From Phellopilus nigrolimitatus (Eukaryota; Basidiomycota; Agaricomycetes; Hymenochaetales; Hymenochaetaceae): a stretch of 64,000 nucleotides of DNA. The notes beneath the pieces are model-generated. The model worked only from the letters and a program-made list of their open reading frames with translations, did no database searches and was not told where the DNA came from. Numbering within the stretch: the stretch's first letter is position 1; every line of letters begins with the position of its first letter. A program made the translations under genes and the position numbers. The stretch is taken from positions 620,001 to 684,000 of the forward strand of contig JAJOHG010000016.1 in assembly GCA_021029095.1 (NCBI GenBank). Direction: 5' to 3'. This document shows, piece by piece, positions 60,323-64,000 of the stretch.

Positions 60323-61610
60323 ATGCCTCGGCAGCTGCAGCTGCAACAACATCAACAGCAGCAACAGTAACAGCAGCAACTCCGCCGCAACATGTCGCGC
60401 TGGGCCATCTTGCGCTGGCGAGTCCGGTCGCGTGGAAGAGCCGAGAGGAGGGTTAGATCAAACAAAGACCTAGGTATGTAGTAAAAATGTCTGAACGCGA
60501 GCGCGATGCTAACGACCACTTCAGCTCCTCGAACGCTACCGCGCGCCAGCCATCCGTGAATGGCGCACGGCCACGTCCAATATCAATGTCGATGGCGCCC
60601 CAGCAGTACATCCCTGCCGGCGATGGTCGTGGAGAGGCGTATGCACCCGCAGCCGCGCAGGCGCCGCTCGAGTCGAGCACGAGCATCCGTACCCAGAAGC
60701 CACGCAGTTCGAGTCGCGTGGTGGGAGATCACACGCTCGGAAGGACGCTCGGCGCGAGCAGCATGGGCGAAGTCAAACTGGCATACCACAATCTCACCGG
60801 CGAGAAGGTGCGCAGCTGCTTCAGCATCATCAGTTCGATCTGCACACTGACGGTTTTAAAATATATTTATAGGTGATCCCGCCCGCTGCGTGCGCAGCGC
60901 GCGACCAAGATCCTCCCGAGAGCCAACATCGCAAGCTCAGGGATGAATGGCGTTGCGCAGACAGCAGAGGCAGCGGCGAAGCAAGTGTCGAAGAAGGCAT
61001 CGAAGGAGACCTGCGCGAGGTGCGCTGTCGATGCTACTACGCCATCCGTATATCTGCGGCATGCGTAAACTCATCACGCATACGAACCACTACTACATGT
61101 TGTTCGAGTATGTCAACGGTAGGCAGATGCTCGATCACATCATAAGCCGCGGCCGTCTTCGCGAGCGCGTTGCCCGCAAGTTCTCCCGCAAAATCGGCTC
61201 CGCATTCGATTACTGTAACCGCAACAATGTCGTCCACCGCGACCTCAAGATTACAAGATTAAGAATATCCTCATCTTCCAAACGGGCAACATCAAGCCAT
61301 TCCAACTTCAACAGCCCTGTCGCCCATCTCTCCACCTTCTGCGGATCTCTATACTTCGCTGCTCAATGCCAAGGTCTTCACCGGGCCTCAGGTCGACATC
61401 CGGAGCTTCGGCGTCGTGCTCTACGTGCTCGTTTGTGGCAAAATGCCCTTCGACAACCAGAGCATGCCCGCGCTCCATGCGAAAATCGAACGCGGCCTCG
61501 TCGAATGGCCAGACTGGCTCAGCGCAGGTGCGATCCATTTAAGAAGAAATCGTTATCTTAGCTAATTTGTCATTCATTTCCTGATAGAAATGCATGCTCG
61601 TCGTCAACCC
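60323..61610 (+). pseudogene. KIN1: Decayed KIN1-type protein kinase, copy C
   Basis: After a CAG-rich start with an early stop come PLESSTSIRTQKPRSSSRVV, DHTLGRTLGASSMGEVKLAY (the best-preserved ATP loop of the three copies), an intron, and [30 protein letters not shown] follows with the catalytic HRD intact, but the next segment is scrambled and the DFG motif is lost. Then [33 protein letters not shown] in another frame, and [20 protein letters not shown]. The homology ends after MLVVNPS at ~61.61 kb, followed by an unrelated frame. Confidence 0.65.
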
Positions 61611-61645
61611 CAGCGGGCTCGAGCTGCTCGCACTCCGGCTCGCCG

Positions 61646-62500
61646 GTGTCTGCGTACGCCTCTGCGGTGGTGAGCAGGAGGCTGCATCCTGCAGAATCCG
61701 CGCAGCTCAGTCAGGTATATCCCTCGGCCGCTACAAACATGAACGCGAGTGGACTAGCAAGCCAGAATGTGCACAGGCGCCTGCCGACGCCGCCTTATAT
61801 CGACTTCATCTCGACGCGCGAGCAGTACGCAGCCGGTTCTCCCTCGCGCGCCCTTACTCACCAGCATAGCCAGTCTCACGCACGGACCGCTGCAGCGGTT
61901 ACCGGAGGAGAAGGCACAGGGTGCCGTGGCTCGAGCATGAACGAGGAAGGCCTGCTCGACGGCAATGGAGACGGGGACTTCGAGGAGGAGGACGCGCTCC
62001 TCGATGGCGAGGAGAAGCCGAAGGCGATATGGACATCGACGCGGAGATCGCGCGCGCCGCAAACGGGTCTCTCCTCGCTCACGAAGTCGCAGAACCAGAC
62101 TCCGCTCAAGACCGTGCCGCTGAGCTACCCGGCTCTGAGCGCGGGGCAATACCATGACATGCACACCTCTGGCATTAATGCTCTAATTGACGTGGCCACA
62201 TCCGCGAGGGGGGAGACGGGGAAGCGCATACCGCTGCCTTCGGTTGCCACTAGGGACCACGCGCATGCAGTCTCTCGCGAGTACCACGCGTCGCGTGGGT
62301 GCGGGCGTGCCTCGCAGATGGACGAGCTCGAGGAACGGTTCGACGGGGACGCGGTGAGCCCAGGTCCGGCGGGGGCGGGGACGTCGATGCCGATGGCGAG
62401 GAGGATGAGAACAGCCGGGGAGGGCTCCGGGGAGGGCGACGCCGATGCCGACGCGGCAATCATGGACGCTATGGACGCGGCTATGAAGATGGAGGACTGA
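61646..62500 (+). CDS. Hypothetical Ser/Ala- and acidic-rich protein, 3' part of an unrecognised gene
   Basis: A 284-codon open frame whose true start is unclear; it may be a 5'-truncated piece joined to the KIN1 remnant. Blocks include RRLPTPPYIDFISTREQYAA, an acidic GDGDFEEEDALLDGEEKPKA, TVPLSYPALSAGQYHDMHTS and GINALIDVATSARGETGKR, ending with acidic/Ala-rich GDADADAAIMDAMDAAMKME. The composition suggests a nuclear regulatory protein. No domain recognised and no internal stop. Confidence 0.45.
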   Translation: MSAYASAVVSRRLHPAESAQLSQVYPSAATNMNASGLASQNVHRRLPTPPYIDFISTREQYAAGSPSRALTHQHSQSHARTAAAVTGGEGTGCRGSSMNEEGLLDGNGDGDFEEEDALLDGEEKPKAIWTSTRRSRAPQTGLSSLTKSQNQTPLKTVPLSYPALSAGQYHDMHTSGINALIDVATSARGETGKRIPLPSVATRDHAHAVSREYHASRGCGRASQMDELEERFDGDAVSPGPAGAGTSMPMARRMRTAGEGSGEGDADADAAIMDAMDAAMKMED

Positions 62501-62679
62501 GTCCTCCTGGCCTTCTGTGAGTTCTTTTTTGCTCTTTTCTTTCGACGCTGCTTTCTCGTGGTCTTCCTCGCTCCCCTTCTGTGACTCCAAACAAAAATGT
62601 TTTCATACATGGTTTCTCGCTTCCATATTGTCTTCCTCTTCCTCTTTCTCCTCTTTCTCGTTCTCGTCTAATCATCTAC

Positions 62680-63640
62680 GCCGTCTCCAAGGCTCGTGTT
62701 CATGTCCAGCTGTCGATATGCAACCGCACCAAGAACTCGCAGCGCTCCCGGCACGCCGTGCTCGCGCACACTCGCTACCTCTCTGAGGACATCGGCTTCC
62801 GCATCGTTGGCACGCGCGAGCACGCGCGCGCCGATGCTTGGATGCTCGGCCAGGCCTACGCCCTTAATGCCCTCTGCGACGACGCCGTCCGCGCCGAGCC
62901 CGACCGCCAACTCGAATGTGAGGTCTGGCACCAGCTGGGCAGCGTCTCGCACCGCTTCGACGTCCTCGGCAAGCATCTCTACAAGACTTATGTCCGTCTC
63001 ACCAACATTGTCTCAACAGCATCGACGAAGGAAAGCAGCACACCGAACTCGCCAACGCCCACCTTGCCTCCACGTGCACACCGTGATCAACATCGAGGCG
63101 GTGGGATCCACTGGCCCCGAGCTGGTCTTCCAGGCGACGAGCGCGCAGACGGTCGATGTGTACGCGCGCGTACTGTACCGCCGTCATGAACGACATCTTC
63201 TCGTCCGGCGTACACATATCCGACACACCGACTTCCGCCAGTTCGAGCTCTACCTCGACGTCACCGGACTCGACATGGCCATCGTCGGCCACTCGTACTT
63301 CTATCACACGCGCAAGGACACCGCAAGGACACCGTACACTACATCCATCCCGGTGCGACAACGCGCTTGCCCTCCTGCGCTTCCTCTCCTCGCCCGACTC
63401 CGCGCTGCCCGAGCTCACCACGGGCCACACGCAACGTCTACTTCTCGTTCCTCAAGGCTTGTTTCGTGCAGTACAGCTTTTCGACCGCCACTGCGCTGCA
63501 CCTTGTCCTCCTCGCGTCCAGCGTCCTCCTCGTCGCCTCGCAAAGCGTGAACATTGTCGGCATTCTGAAGGGCGTCGTCCTCATCGGCGTTGCTGTCTTC
63601 ATGGCGCCGGTCCTCCACACGCCGCTGAGCTGATTCGGCA
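62680..63640 (+). pseudogene. Pff1/FXNA-like M28 membrane peptidase, catalytic core deleted
   Basis: Reads YLSEDIGFRIVGTREHARAD, CEVWHQLGSVSHRFDVLGKH and LYKTYVRLTNIV. After a frame change NAHLASTCTP jumps to VHTVINIEAVGSTGPELVFQ, then SAQTVDVYARVLYRR, DFRQFELYLDVTGLDMAIVG, HSYFYHTRKD, NALALLRFLSSPDSALPELT and a hydrophobic C-terminal part (LHLVLLASSVLLVASQSVNI). This fits fungal vacuolar membrane M28 metalloproteases. In the family the zinc site starts NAHxDS; here D is A, and the section with the remaining ligands (AADD, EES) is missing. It cannot be active. Confidence 0.65.
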
Positions 63641-64000
63641 CCGAGTTCAGCTGCCTTTTGCTCTTCAGGACAGCAGCCTTCGCAGGCGAGTCAACCCCCC
63701 TCCATCCAGTTCAATAATATGCTGACGAAAACAAATGAATACACTCTGCGCATGCGGGGCTGGCTGTTGGCGTGCAATCTGCAGGCTTCGACTCCGCCGC
63801 TCTCTTCCTTCGCTTGGGCTTCTCGTTCTTTGCGGTGCTCGCGCTTGACGTGGCGCTCGGTGATGGCGAATTTGCGCTCTGCTAAGTGCTTCCAGTCAAC
63901 TCTTCCCTTATTGTCGCTCATAATGTCGGGTTGTAAGTTTTTTTCGCATTCACGTCGTCGGTGCTGTACGAAACGTTGAGCTCATTTGTCTTTCTTCGCC
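63641..64000. other. No gene recognised
   Basis: Short frames only. No motif, repeat or splice pattern that I can support before the window ends. Confidence 0.4.

Noticed and set aside
42141..61610. Helitron as the cause of the gene-fragment mosaic
   Set aside because: No RepHel frame, no consistent TC start or CTRR end with hairpin at the module borders; the visible borders are inverted repeats and palindromes.
1..64000. tRNA, rRNA or other structured RNA genes
   Set aside because: I scanned for obvious cloverleaf ends and conserved rRNA words and saw none; a covariance-model search would be needed to exclude them.

Overview
This 64 kb window reads as nuclear DNA of a basidiomycete fungus, most likely an Agaricomycete. 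Supporting signs are 47-118 bp spliceosomal introns with GT...AG ends and CTAAY-type branch points, pyrimidine-rich promoters, no prokaryotic gene organisation, a chromodomain Ty3/gypsy retrotransposon, and gene families such as ECL1, NAA25, KIN1, tuberin, a fungal Dicer and phosphoketolase. The species cannot be named from this sequence. All family names below come from motif recognition by eye; no search was run.

Layout. 1-2.4 kb: no firm gene. 3.0-5.5 kb (+): an intact ECL1-type zinc-binding gene. 6.9-8.6 kb (-): an intact four-exon F-box gene. 9.1-15.6 kb: decayed NAA25 (-) and KIN1 (+) diverging from a shared promoter, then a decayed tuberin (TSC2)-like gene that stops at a repeat. 15.66-30.8 kb: a 475-bp tandem repeat split by a 12.9 kb chromovirus with identical LTRs. 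That element is itself split by a 2.6 kb hAT-type element (19-bp TIRs, 8-bp target duplication) carrying host-gene sequence. 30.8-38.4 kb: ~870-bp tandem repeats, a minisatellite, a diverged relative of the 475-bp repeat and a decayed gene 'X'. 38.6-64 kb: a mosaic of truncated host genes (second copy of the hAT cargo gene, CHD1 in two opposite pieces, Dicer RNase III fragments x3, gene X x2, NAA25, KIN1 x2, GAL1, a second ECL1 piece, SEC61, phosphoketolase, a Pff1-like M28 peptidase). One apparently intact lineage-specific gene sits at 51.9-53.7 kb.

How the parts relate. The right-hand mosaic looks modular. One bidirectional promoter / 5'-intron segment, matching the NAA25-KIN1 intergenic region, recurs about eight times. 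On its plus side it is joined to different gene pieces (KIN1, gene X, ECL1+SEC61, phosphoketolase). On its minus side it faces NAA25 or a Dicer fragment. A shared tail segment lies between the cargo and the Dicer fragment. One such unit (42.14-43.67 kb) is bounded by ~75-bp inverted repeats. Short palindromes with the core GACGCGCGTC mark many of the junctions. The most interesting hypothesis here is a family of gene-fragment-shuffling, inverted-repeat-bounded units that reuse one bidirectional promoter. The alternative is ordinary segmental duplication followed by decay.

Probably functional genes are few: ECL1-like, F-box, the 51.9 kb gene, and possibly retrotransposon pol and ORF3. Most other coding traces carry stops, frameshifts or missing catalytic residues.
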